The notes below the pieces were generated by a model. The model made no database searches. It was not told where the DNA came from and saw only the letters and a list, made by a program, of their open reading frames with translations. A program made the position numbers and the translations under genes. Below are positions 1 through 12,619 of a DNA stretch of 64,000 nucleotides, piece after piece (position 1 is the stretch's first letter; the number at the start of each line of letters is the position of its first letter). The stretch is taken from the NCBI RefSeq assembly GCF_000004075.3, contig NC_026657.2, forward strand, positions 37,124,732 to 37,188,731, read 5' to 3'. The DNA is from Cucumis sativus (Eukaryota > Streptophyta > Magnoliopsida > Cucurbitales > Cucurbitaceae).

Positions 1-381
1 GGAAAAAGGAAAGTACTATGAGATTCGTACTCCTTGAACCGCTGACAATTGGACGTGCTACAAAGAATAACTCATTAATTTAATTATAACAGCTATTAAC
101 AAATTGAATTTTAATTTAGTTAGAGACTTAATAAATTTCAATTAATACATCTATAATTAATATTTGAGTTACATTACTATTTAACATTTTTTTTCATTTA
201 ATTATTCTAGTTAAATTATTTTATTCTTACAAGTACTAGAACTAGCCTTTTATTAAGTGTTTATTTCATTTTATCGACAATTGAAAAGGGCGGGTTATAC
301 ACCATTTTGGGCCTATCGGTCAGATAAGATCACCAATTAAGGCCCATTTAAAATAGCCCATTGTATGTGGGCCTCCTTTCA
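1..381. other. Spacer downstream of the BAHD gene
   Basis: No coding feature is seen. The first 290 bases are AT-rich. The last 80 bases, next to the BAHD stop codon, hold four GGCCCA/TGGGCC-type motifs. These may belong to the 3' UTR or to a promoter. Confidence 0.5.
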
Positions 382-1874
382 TCAAACGTTCGTTTCTCTA
401 TCGGGAAACCACTCACCGGTCATATAATACTCGAACTTCTCAACCACATTCGCCGGAAGTGACACGAGAACCCTCACAGCCTTAACATCTCCGATTACCG
501 GCAGAAACAAGCAGAAGACATCGCTAGCCAAAGGGCTCATTTCAAGAGGCTTCCCTGACCCAAAATCCAAGTCCTGTAATCCCAATTTTGTCCAGTCCGA
601 TATAACGAAAGTGGCCGACAAGTCGGCTTGGAGACTTTTGTCCTTCAGCAGAAAGATCATGGACTTGACGTAATCGTCATCGACGATGGATTTGGCGTTT
701 TGCACCAAGCGAACGACAGGTGTTAAGTCGTGAGCAAGGGTCAATTCGTTGACGGAAGATTGGGCACATCCGAGAACGATGGCATTGCCGTAATAGCCGT
801 GAGGGATTTTGGGGGAAAGTTTGTTACGGATATTAACAGAGAAAAGGAGCTTGACGTGAAGGGAAGGGGGGAGATCGAGGGAGCGAATCCAGGAACGCCA
901 GGTGTGGGAAGCTAGGGTTTCGAAAGTGGTGCAGTTGGAGGAGGGTTTTAGGAGAAGGATTTGAGATTGGGTGAAGATTGTGGAGGAGGGGATCAACAAG
1001 GGATGAGATTGGAGGGATTTAGTGATGTCGAGGTGCCAGTTGGGGCGTGGGGTTTTGGTATACTGGGGGAGAGGGAAGGGGGGGATTTTGGTGGGGTGTT
1101 GGTGGTGAGATAACACGTGGCGGCTGTGGAACGGTGGGTTGAGTGGAGGGGGGAGATTTGATTGGGAACTAATGTGGGCCCAAGCATGCAGAAATTGGGA
1201 CGTTCCAATGCCATCGCATAAACAGTGATTGATTGCGGCTGTTACAATCATACCACCGCATCGGAGATACGTAACCTGAAATTTCTCTACTATCATCAAT
1301 TCTCTTTCATTCTTGGGAAAGGAAATAAATTACAACCAAAAAAATAACGTATCATATCATAAGGTTATTACTAAGGAAAACTTAACATTAAAAGAAGAAA
1401 AAGTATAACCTGAAGACTGAGAGGAGGGAAATCAAGGGGATCCAGCAGCTTAGGCTTAAATAAAAGGGTTGTCTTCGTCCAAAAAGCAGAGTTTGTTGGT
1501 TTAGAACAAAATGAAAGAAAATTATGAGAATTTAGGTCCACAAAAGCTTCAGCAAACAAAGCTCCTTCTCCATTGCAATCAACTTCAAGCTTCTGAGGAT
1601 CCATGGGACAACCCCTGAGTCGCCCAGCCAGTGGGTAATAATCCACTAGAACTCTTGAAAGACAAAATTTCAACCATTCTGCTTCTATTGATTCTCTGTA
1701 AACTAAAACACATTTTATCGAAAATCTTAGAAATGTTTGATCGTCCACATCCGAAAGTCGTAGAATATGCTTCGGAGTTTCGCTCATTGGTTTTATCAAA
1801 ACCGGGTCGTTTCGATACACGCACTTTGGGAGTCGTTCTTCACAATTTTTACTTGTCACCTTCTTTGCTGCCAT
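382..1874 (-). CDS. BAHD-family acyltransferase, two exons
   Basis: This enzyme should transfer an acyl group from an acyl-CoA to an alcohol or amine in the cytosol; the substrate cannot be read from sequence. Exon 1 is 1410-1874 and exon 2 is 382-1275, giving 452 aa, the usual family length. The junction reads LSLQ/VTYLRCGG, the usual BAHD context, with a GT donor and a TTTCAG acceptor. The catalytic HxxxD motif is HCLCDG at residues 172-177. The C-terminal structural motif is DFGSG at about 392-396 instead of the canonical DFGWG. The start is the ATG of MAAKK at 1874; an in-frame extension upstream has no better start. The N-terminal half (YPLAGRLR, DCNGEG) is typical. It most resembles hydroxycinnamoyl- or feruloyl-transferase-like clades, but the subclade is uncertain. 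No frameshift or internal stop is present. Confidence 0.9.
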
Positions 1875-1934
1875 TGAATTCCTATATCTCTTCTTTTTTA
1901 TTTTGAAGTGAAGTTGGATTTGGAAGATCATATG

Positions 1935-1945
1935 TTTATATATAT
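1935..1945 (-). promoter_or_regulatory. Candidate TATA box of the BAHD gene
   Basis: On the minus strand a TATATATAAA run lies about 65 bases upstream of the BAHD start codon, a plausible core-promoter distance with a short leader. The surrounding DNA is AT-rich, so chance is possible. Confidence 0.4.
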
Positions 1946-1948
1946 GTT

Positions 1949-2685
1949 TTTTTCTATCAAAAGTAGTAATGTCGTTTCTTTTTCTTTGTCACTTCTAATG
2001 GTTTCAAGCTAGCAAGTTTATTAGTTGTTTAGGTAATTGTAATAAGTAATAATACTATTATTATATGGCAAAAAGTTTTAAGAAATTATAAAATTTATTA
2101 ATGTTAGACTCAGTTATTAATAATTTTTTTATTGACATACAATATAATATATAAGGTGGATTTAAATTTTAAATTCATTTGGAATAGATGTGTGTTTATA
2201 TGTGTATGTGTTATTTGTTAATATTTTGAATCAAGTTGTTTTTTTAAATACGGCAAAATTAACTACAATTTTTTAAGACATTTTTTTTTTTTTTTGTAAT
2301 TAAGCATAATTAATTTGATTTTTAGTGTAGATAGCCCTTCTAGAGTAGAAGCAATAAGGTCCACAAAATAACAAGGATTGATCCCAAAAGAATCGAACTA
2401 TGAACAAGTAAAATTTTAATTTCTTTACTTTCAAATTTATAATATAATTTTCATTTTTTTATTTTATCGGATTAACAATTTAGTTTATATACATTCAATT
2501 TCTAATAATATTAATTAATACTGTATTAAATTCATCAAACTTAAATGTCAATTTTAATTTTAATACACAATGACTTAGTTTTCATAGGTAATAAATTTTA
2601 TTAAATCTTCAATATATATTATTTTTCACAATATAAATTATAATTGTTAGGTAATAAAAATTTATAACCAAACATCTCATTTTTA
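1949..2685. other. AT-rich intergenic DNA
   Basis: No gene or recognisable element is seen. The stretch contains poly-T runs and frequent stops in all frames. Confidence 0.5.
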
Positions 2686-3849
2686 GGGTAGACGTGTACC
2701 CAATCCATGAATTAGTTTACTTGTGGACCGGGTACACGTCTCCTGTATGAAATTGTGGACCCAATCCACGCAATGCAGGACTGAAGTTGTGTATGTGGTA
2801 CGACTCCACTCATATGCATGTCTATCTTGTGTGGCTATCGACGATGTAGTTAACTATCACATTGTTCGGCATACAGGGTGTTGTGGACCTGCTGCACGAC
2901 TTCCGAACCTGATACATGACTTTGCCACATTAATACCCTAGTCGCTCACGATTCTACCTTCCATTCATTCTGCTTCCATTCACAAAAAAAAAAAAAAAAA
3001 AAAACCAAAAACTTCATTTACTTTTCCTCTCACTCAACCTTTACGAAAAAACTTCCCATCCCCTCTCATTCTGCCTTCCGACGTTCGTCGTCCCACAAGG
3101 TATGTTTCCTTTCTTTCCTTGTATGGTATTGTTGTATTATATTTTTGTTTACAATGTAGGAATGTAAGATTTTGTTAAATTTAACTTAGCCGTGAGGTAC
3201 ACAATTTTATTGAATAATGCTTATTAAATTATACTTCTTGAAATTATTTGATCATTTTAGGTAGTATATTATTTAATTTTAGACATATTATTTTTTAGAT
3301 ACATTATTTGATTTTAGGTATCTTATTTGATTTTAGCAATATTATTTGAAATTATTTGATATTAGGTATCTTATTTGAAATTATTTGACTAAGGTGGGTT
3401 CTTTAATTAGTGGGGAATTAAGAATCTCATGTTTGAATAACATATTTTAGGGCTTGAATTCATATATTGATGATTGAATTTTCGTAATGATTGCATTTTT
3501 GTAAAAGTTTGGGCTTCAATTCATGTATTGGTTAGGCTTTCTTGAGTTTAAATGTAAATTAGATATAGAGTTTGAATTTGGGTATTGAAGTATTAAGCTT
3601 TGTTTAATTAGAGTGATGCATCTCACCTAGTGAATTCTTGATATTTTTGAAATTTAACAATTGATTAAATATGTTGATGCCATCTGAAGATCTAATTATT
3701 TTTTTAACTTGGTAATGATGGTGATGGTGATATAAATGTAGAGTTTGCTTAATTATTTGAAAATGAAGAAAGTATAAAGCATGAAAATGAAATATGTGAT
3801 GCCATTTGAGATATTTCACAAATAGAAGAATACATTGCTTCTTATATTT

Positions 3850-4165
3850 GTGAATAAATGTCTACATTGGTAGATAGGAATGTATCTGTAGACAATTTTT
3901 GTTTAATTCAAAAGGAAATGCTATTTGATTGTAAAGAAGATCTTCAGTTGGTCGTTAAATTAAAAGTATTGTGTGACAAAACACTATAAAATTTTTGTAG
4001 TTGAATCAAACCAAAATATTTGGTATGTCAGATGCAAATAGTGGAAAGAGGATTGTAATTGAAGGTTACGTAGAAGTAGACATAAGAGCCACGTAATTTT
4101 TTAAATTACAAGACTCGAAAGGGAACACTCATGTATGTACTCAGAGTTAACACAAAATGACTCAT
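3850..4165 (+). pseudogene. MULE transposase DNA-binding domain remnant
   Basis: Reading through stops gives a clear match to the Mutator transposase N-terminal domain. Around 3917 it reads MLFDCKEDLQLVVK, then from 3989 FVVESNQNIWYVRCK, a stop, WKEDCN, a stop, RLRRSRHKSHVIF, a stop, ITRLEREHSCMYSELTQND. The conserved W..C, C.W.LR and HxC spacing is retained. Stops sit where Gln, Trp and Glu are expected, and two of the three fit C-to-T or G-to-A transitions. One frameshift separates the first block from the rest. Confidence 0.8.
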
Positions 4166-4254
4166 AGAGTATGTGAAGATTTTTTATGAGTTCTACTGCT
4201 TGACATGAAAGGTCAAGATTGACTCTTTCATGCTTGGTCAAACAGTTCACAAAA

Positions 4255-5050
4255 TTGTCACTAGATGTTGACGTTATGAGCGTCTAAAGATATGCTCGTG
4301 CACACATTATCCAACTCATTGGAGGTTTTTTATTTGCCGACAAGTCAAATGCCCTGGTACATTGTATGTTTCTTTCGCTTTTAAGCAATTTTGACTAAGG
4401 CAGTACATACTCTTAGGGTGTTGCATGGCTTTATAGGGAACAATAGTATACAATCCTTAAAAATAGATGGGTCATTGATGCTACAAGTATGAGCATATGA
4501 ATTTTTTTTTATTGAAGCACCATAAGTTGCATTACAGGCTCCAGTTGCTCGATCACTAAATTTCATGTATTATTTTATTTATATATTATTTTTTAAAATA
4601 AAATTTACACTCTCTATAATTTATTATTAATTTTTCACACATTAGATGAATTGGTATCCTACCTACATCGAAACAATCAACAAATATGTTGTTGACGTAT
4701 CGATAGATATTTGATCGACTAATGCACACTCAGGTAGTAAAGTATCATATAAACCTTGTTTACTAATTTTTTGCTGTCTACTTATGTTTGTTTTTGTTAA
4801 GAATTAATTAGACACCATACACATCCAATATTATGGCATATTACTTCCTTATCGATGCAACAATGGTGAAGAGGTCTAAACTTACATGGGTCCTATGATA
4901 TGTTTCCATATCGTTGAGTTGCATCTACCAAATATGTTGCGATAGTTTGATATGCTTCAAATTCACCAACCATTGTTCTTTACAAACTTGACACTACACC
5001 AAATTGATTTAAGAGGCAAACATGACTATTCAAAATGCGACCAACTAAGA
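4255..5050 (+). pseudogene. Plant mobile domain (PMD/MAIN-like) remnant
   Basis: From about 4283 the frame reads RYARAHIIQLIGGFLFADKS followed by a leucine-rich stretch, and later GVAWLYREQ. From about 4890 it reads GPMICFHIVELHLPNMLR and, after a stop, QIDLRGKHD near 5012. These are hallmark blocks of the plant mobile domain found in MAIN/MAIL and PP7-long-form proteins and in transposons. Several in-frame stops and a shift between blocks make it nonfunctional. It directly follows the MULE DNA-binding domain on the same strand. Confidence 0.75.
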
Positions 5051-5279
5051 AGCTTTTAAAGATTATGTGTAGGGTCACAAATATTTACAATAAAATGTCG
5101 TGGAAAATGTGATACTTGGAAGTCACAAAAATAGGGTTTTTTTTTTTTTTATGTGTTTTTTTTAAAGAAGTCGTATATTTTTAATGGGTAACTAGGATTA
5201 ATGGAAGTTGTGTACCCGGTACATGATTTTCTTCGGATAGTTATAATCCACTTTTACAATTTCTTTTCAACCTACCATA

Positions 5280-7300
5280 TTCTTGTCATTACTATATAAA
5301 AAAAATCCATATTTTCTAAAGATAGTCCGAAAATTAGAGATAAAAAGTGTTATTTAACCTTAACGACAACAAAGCGTGATCGTGAATAAAAGAAAGCAAA
5401 GTCTTTTTGTGTTTCAAATTGTGGTCCACACTTGAAGTGAAATCCTTAGTCTTTCCATGGAATGAAAGTAAAATCTTATCACAAGGATTTGCATGATTAT
5501 AAGATTAGATGCCTTGTGGAATTACTATAGCAACGAATTTTTATTTTTGGCCATAAGTTATGACAAGCTTCACTTAGCGGATAACTCCTTCACATAATTA
5601 TATGGGGCAATAAAAAGAAGTAAATGGACTAAAATAAATAAGTATAACAAGTAGATTGCCAATGATTCAAGAAGTAAAACTTTTGTAGAAGTGACTAAAA
5701 AAATTCAACATTTAATTAAAAACTTGCTATATTAAAAAATATAAATCTTTAATCAAATCAAATCATTTTTTCTTTTGCCTATAAATTATAAAAAAGTCTT
5801 TTTTTTTTTTTACTGGGAATATTTTCTAAAACTCATCTAACTACGTGGAACGATATGAGATCCAATAAACTGGACCCCCGAAAAAGAGCCTCTGTTAATG
5901 CCAAGAAAGTAGATTTTATATCATTAAGAATATCTTTTAACCATTTGTAAGTGATTGCCATTTGGTGCCACCAATGTCTAATTTTAGCAACCTAACTCAT
6001 TTGCCTTCTTTATCCAAAGCTACGAGCCTAAGATGCCAAGGACAGTTTGGCCGAATGAGATGATATCTTATCTTTACCCAACAATAAAATTTCATGATTT
6101 GAAAGGTTTATTCACACTTGGGAAAATGCTCATCTTTCTGTAGAATAAAAAAGAATCGAACCAATTCGATGCATTTGACATTTGACTTCAAATGTGCACT
6201 CAATCTCTATTCGACTTTTACAGAAACAATCAACTTTTTTGTGATTGAAATGATAAGACTCCCATTTTTTGGTTGGGAGTGAAAAAATATCTTATCATAT
6301 TTATTTGAACGAGTGACAATGAAAACAGTTATATGGTACTCTTTGCCATTTGCATATACATCTTTCTATCTCTAATCTAAAAATCAATTAGCAATAAATA
6401 TTATATCGGTAATACAATACCATATCCAGCATAAATTTTTATCACAAAATCAATAGACAAAAGTAGTAGATAGAAAAACAAGGTTAATTGATTTTACCAA
6501 TATAGGATTCTCGAAAATTAAACATGGAGACTATTCAAAACGCATCACTCAATATTCTTCAAGGCATACTAACCCCAAGATCTGTTCCTCCATTGATACA
6601 GTAACCAGGAGGTTTATACCATTAAACCCCCCCACCTTCCAACACTTTATTCACACCATTGAATGCGTTTACTCATCATTTTTCCTCAATAAATATTTCA
6701 TTTTATTGTCCTTTCAACAATTCCATTATCTTCTTCTATTGCTACTCTTTAAAATAATAATAACAATTTAGAGTCCATTCAATATATTCAAACATATTCT
6801 CAAAACTCAAACTTGTAAACCAAATATTTGCATCCTATAGATAGAAATAGACTAAGGAGTGAAGAAAGAACCACTATAAAACGATGGAACTCAAAACTCT
6901 ATATTCTACTACCTAATCACCATTAAGTTCAAAGGTTCAAGCTAAATACAACAAAGCAAATTTCAAAGCACCGACCTGACCTACTAGAATGCAGACCACC
7001 ACTCTGACTGAATATGTCTATAGCTCATAAGCCGTAGTTTCCTAATTACTACTTTACAATGCCGTTTTTGACAATTTTGATAACTTTAAAGCATTTTACA
7101 CTATGAACACTGTAGACCACAGCTATTATGAGAGATACTCTTGAAGGAAGAATAACTAACACTCAAGAACTCCACAAGATAAAAGTAACTCCGTATTATG
7201 CACCAAACACAGCCTCAGATAAACCAAAACCCACAGGTGTTTATTTTGCTTACTGACAGAGCAGCTCAAAATAATAAAAAAGAGAAACTAGATCGAGGAA
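5280..7300. other. Intergenic spacer, includes the AP4M 3' side
   Basis: No gene is recognised in these 2 kb. The right end probably contains the AP4M 3' UTR on the minus strand. Short poly-T and poly-C runs occur, for example at 6627-6635. Confidence 0.45.
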
Positions 7301-7308
7301 GGCTACAT

Positions 7309-10300
7309 TCACAACCGAGCAACATATGAATTTGCTTGTGTCACATATCTTACCCACCTATATGGGTTATAGGTGTTAGACTTCTTTGCAATCTGCAAGT
7401 ACTTAACCTGCATGTAAAAAGGGAAGATGTTAGCATAAAGTAATGGATTATTGAAGCAGATGACTTGGCTCTTCTGTTTAGATAACGTGCCTGGAGCCTT
7501 GAAGCGTTGTACATTGGAATAGTGAATGTCATACTAACAGGTCCAGCTTCTTTCACAATGTTTCCTGCCATGAAAAATATATTTTAAATGCATATATTTA
7601 CTTCCTGATAAAAGAATCTGGTTTGTCGATGTACAACATATTTACCATGTGATTCTTGCGAAAATGTGAGCCTCGCACGCAAAGTATGTTCAGATCCACC
7701 AACAATCTGCCATGTTACAGCTATTAGTAACAATAAATTTAATGCAGATGTCTAATGATAAGAGAATAATAGACTGGCATACTGTTCTGGCTCCCAATAG
7801 AAAAAGATAAAATGACAGGACTGACGAAAAGGGTAAAAGCAAGGCAGTTTGTTATGTTGAGTTCTCCAGGTACTTGTACGGGAGAGTGATGCACAAGTGA
7901 GGAAAGGATAAGATGTGGAAGTTATGATATGAGAAACTGATCTTACCAGATTGGACTAGTGAGCATAAACTGAGCTTGTAGCTCTCTCCCGATAATGGAT
8001 AGTCAAATAATACAAAATTAATATCTAACACATTCAATTAATATTATTTTTTTTTAAAAAAAAAGCAAATAGTTTCTTTGAATTAGTGAAATGGAAAAGG
8101 GAAAATACCCTACTACCAAAAGGTGTTAGGTAAGGGCTCTACAATCACATATATAAGACATGCTATAAAAATGAGCAGTTCTAGGTGGCAAGCTAACTTA
8201 CAAAGTGTTAGTTGACTAATGTATAAACTGAGAATTCATTGATTAAAAATGAAAGTAAAGAGAACTAATAAGCTCAAAATAACTTGCCACTCCTCACGAA
8301 AATCCTTGACAAACAACAGCTCATTAAAGAGGAAAAAGGTTGAGGGAATTGTCTTACCTTCTTCAAACTCCATTCTAGTCTCTTGTTCGCCTCTTTAAAA
8401 TCAGTTGTATTTCCAACTGCTCCAGGTTCCAATTCAAAACTGACCCTGAAAATGTTATAGATATAATAAGTTTAGAAGAGTGATAAAAACAACAGACTAT
8501 TCAACTGAAATCCAAGAAATGAGTTTACACGATAATAAAAAATGATAACCATTTACTAGTGACTTTCTTCTGTGCTACACTACACGTACCTTGTTGTGAA
8601 AGTTGGAAGGGGCATCTGAATCATAATTGTGTTTGCTGTGATGCTGGAGGCAAATTCAGCACGAACTTTAAGAATTACTTCAGCCTGCAAGAGATCAGTA
8701 CTATTTAATAACAAAAACCACACAGAACATTAACACACAGGAGGGAAGTTCATTCAACCTTAAGGGACCCTGCTTCTTCAATTAAGGCATTAATACGAAA
8801 GGGAGGTTTGAATTCTTGAGTCATTCGATAATTCATGACAGGAAATTCACCTTCTGGTGGTACCTTTAAAATTTGAATCAAGAATGAGTCTCAATTAATC
8901 CACAAATAAGCCAAAGAAATAACTAGTCTATTTCTCCTTTTTTTTACTAACCAAGACCAAAGTTCTGTCGATGTCAAAATTCTCAAGATGCACAGATTCG
9001 TGAAAATTACAATCATCAAGGATCACTGTCCCTCCACCAGATGAACTGCTATAATCTGTCACCACAGGCTGAATCAGGATGAGTCCCAGAAAATGTTACG
9101 TCATGAAAAATAGTAAGCACTAAATCAAAAGAAATACACTAAATAGCGAAAAAAAGTATCCGTATTATTAATAGGGAGAGGCTGTTCCCGACCCGTCATG
9201 GGAGATGACAACCATCTCTCCTTTAATTGAACACAAAAAAAAGGATTTATCAACTTCCTTTCTATATTGAGTTAGCAATTTATAGAACACATTTAATCAT
9301 CCATAATAAATCTTTGTAGAAGATAGAAGACAATGGCAGGAGAGCATAAAAGATTAAAAATACACACAAGACCATATACAAATAAAAGAGAGAAAGAAAA
9401 CCCATAAATCATGATAGAAGTCACCTTTAATTAGAAAATATAATGAAAAATAAAAATTTGAACACTTGGCCAAAGTAAGCCTAACTCAACATTGATTGGC
9501 ATCAACTTTCTCTCTAAAGTTTGAAGGCTTGATCCCCACTCTCGCAAATGTCGTAGTCAAAAGGTTTCAAATTCCTTGGGCTGCTTGGTAGCCAACTCGA
9601 AATCTTGTTTTATGTTTATCAGATTCACTAAATTCAAGGAGTATGTGTTTGGATTCTGTTTCGAGAACTGTTATGGATATTATGGATTCTGTAAACAATT
9701 TTTTTATGTTTTCAATATATCCGTATTTTGATTTCAAAATTTTAAAATGCAATATTTAAGAGGTTAAAAACAATAACAAATATTGTATTTCATGTTAACT
9801 CAATTATTTTTGTTAAATTAAATATGTACTATATTATATATTATATGATATTACAAAATAATAATTATACAAAAATTTTAACATAAAACAAGTTCATAAA
9901 TTAGTTAGCAATAATTTATATTCAACTTAACATTTAGTGAGTAACTATAATTAGTTTGATAGTTTATAAATATATATTTAAATACATTTAGAAAAATTGT
10001 TTAAATTGGAATTTAATTTCTAAATCTGCTACCAAACACGTATCTAAAAACATAAAATACAATTTTGTTTTCCTAAAATCCCTTGTTTCCACAATTCTAT
10101 TTTCAGACTGCTTACTAAACGTGTCATATATACTCCACGACTTCTCTACTTCCCCAAACAGCCGCCATCTAGTTACAACTTACAACCCCCCCCCTCAACC
10201 ACCACCACACTCGGCAGACAGACAGAGAGCATCTATGGAAGGTAACTCAGACTTGAAGTTCACGAGCCTTAAATCACTTCTTGGATATATATCAACGACC

Positions 10301-12588
10301 TAACAGAATACAGAATCTTACCATAGATTGACCTTCCACCTCTTCCAATGCTCAAGTCCTCATTAAGAGCAAGGCGAATTTCTGGGTTACCCGTTAGATA
10401 GCTCTTCATTTGAATGGTACCATCAATCTCTGAAGTAAGTATATACCCCTGCAGTCAACATTTGTAATCATTATGAAAATACCAAGGCAAAAAAAAGATG
10501 AGCATTTAGCAAGAACTATTACAGCACATTGTCAGATAATTTCACTTATCCTATTGAGATGTGATGCTTTCCCTTAGTAGAATTATAAGTTAAAAGTGTG
10601 GTAGCATTTAGCAAGATGCATAAAAATGTGCCCATCAAATTCAAATTAAAGAATATCAATCCTTAGAAGTAAGGTTTTCTCTCTCATTTTCTCCAAACAT
10701 GTAAGAACTTGTGTCGTCATTGAAATCGATAAATCCTAGAACTCTCCCAAAGCTTTTCTAATGACTCCCACTTTTAAGTTTTAAAAAGTAATATTCTGCC
10801 ACAATAACTGGCCCAGTGACCCCAGCTCCGTCTCCAACAACGCAAATTAACCGACTACTAACTTACTCCTCCATGCAAACCATGTTATTTAAATCAAGTA
10901 TCAACAATACAGGGAAAGCTTTTCAATCATATAGAATTATGCAGGGTGCATCTTTAATTCACACAAAATTTGAGAAGGTTCATGCTTTCCTCAACCTATT
11001 GTCAGAGTTCTTTTAGCCTACCGGTTACTGGCTTCTCCGGTTCCTATATTTTGCAGTCCACTATTGGAGAGCACCATTGGGTGGAGGTTTCTCGAGAAAT
11101 TAACAACTAAGAAGAAGAAAGAAAGCAACTACTAAAAAAGACTGAAATCGAATTGAGTTTTATTATATCCGATACTGGGAAATGGGGAATCTCTTTCATT
11201 GTTCTTTTCTTAGTGATTTTACAGAGAGAATTTTTTTTCGTAAGAAGAGATTTAGCTCAATGAGAATCTCATTCTTTATCAATAGCTTCTTTGCTCCTCT
11301 CCCTCTGGTCTTTCCTTCCTCCTTAACTCTGAATTCCCCTTTCCCGCCACAAACCCTTGTTACTCATAGAGTGAGTCGATTCCTTACTCACTGAAACCCT
11401 TATTCCTATCCAATTTTTTCTATGGATAACCTTCCCCAAGGATTTCTTCATTCTTCTTGTCAACTCAGTAGCTTGAAGTTACTGACTCAGATGCTCCTAC
11501 TAAATCAGAATCTTACCTCGCTTCAGCAACGGCTGGGGCTTATTCAAGAGAAAGAGAGAATACAGAATAGCCTTCTGCCGATCCCGCAAGATCTCATACC
11601 ATCGACCCTACACCAACCGACCTGAACATGACGCTACTTATCCTCAACTGGGACCTATGACGCTGTCCTTTCCTTGTCTCACAATAAAAACTGCCTGCCT
11701 CTACCTATGATCATTCCCTAGTTTCCGAGCTTCTGCCTCAACGAAGAATCAAAACAGATAATGAAACGATTTCCTCAATGAGTGATTCATTTTCTTACTC
11801 AATGTCTCATTCAACAATGAAATACCAACCAGATTAAGACCTCTGCTCTATGGAGCATATTCCAACCCCTGATCGAGACTACTAAAGAAACTGGGAATTT
11901 CCTCGCTTTGTCAATTGAGCCAGACTCTGACTCAAGACTCACAGACACAGCGGCTGCCACGGACTCTGATTCAATTGAGTGGGACTTCTTCCTTTATCTT
12001 CCGATTCCCCTACTAATCATGAAACCCGATCAAAGAACTGAGCCGTACACCCGAATGGGCTGCTTCACCCCACTTAAAATTCTCCCTTTCTGACTCTTAG
12101 AGTGACTCATGAGAATGCTACCCCAATTCCATACTTATTCCATTCCTGTGGAATTAGCATCTGTTTCCATCCTAAGGCGAGTATTTCTTCATTCAAAGGC
12201 TTAATGATTCACCATCCCCTTCTCGCAATCTTACTTTACTTGGCAGTAAATGTACAATTTGAACTCCTTTATTGATCTTGCATACGAGATTGTGCTCTTC
12301 AATCACTCCTAAGACCCATGAGTCGGAGCACAAACACGCTTATCTTTCTACGGGATCAGGGGCTGTTGTAGAGGTTGAGGGGAGGGAAGGTGTTGCTCAC
12401 AGGGCGAGTTCCAAAAGGTAATGATAGTTAAGAAAAATACGGGATTGTCCATCTATTGTACGTGAGTAGAAAAACACATGAAAAATATCCTTCTCACTCC
12501 AATTCCAGCAGTCAAAACTAGACAGGCATCAAATGCCGCAAGACAAAAAATGATTCAAAATAGACCAGTCAACAACTCCACATTATAG

Positions 12589-12619
<31 letters not shown>

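Larger units (their letters stand above)
2690..5240 (+). mobile_element. Decayed Mutator-like element with a plant mobile domain
   Basis: A degenerate transposon is inferred from two recognisable coding remnants in order: a MULE DNA-binding domain (about 3850-4165) and a plant mobile domain (about 4255-5050). A leader-like, pyrimidine-rich stretch ends at 3099 with a good splice donor (ACAAG/GTATGT), consistent with a 5' UTR intron. The motif ACCGGGTACAC near 2728 recurs inverted near 5212 (GTGTACCCGGTAC), which may mark old termini. The MULE catalytic DDE region was not found, so the copy is internally deleted or a non-autonomous chimera. Many stops and frameshifts make it inactive. Confidence 0.55.

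Noticed and set aside
4381..4566. 61-codon minus-strand frame
   Set aside because: It is antisense to the plant mobile domain remnant, which is the supported reading.
11182..12093. Several 61-70-codon plus-strand frames in AP4M intron 5
   Set aside because: They are short, unlinked and without homology; they reflect the higher GC of the inserted block.
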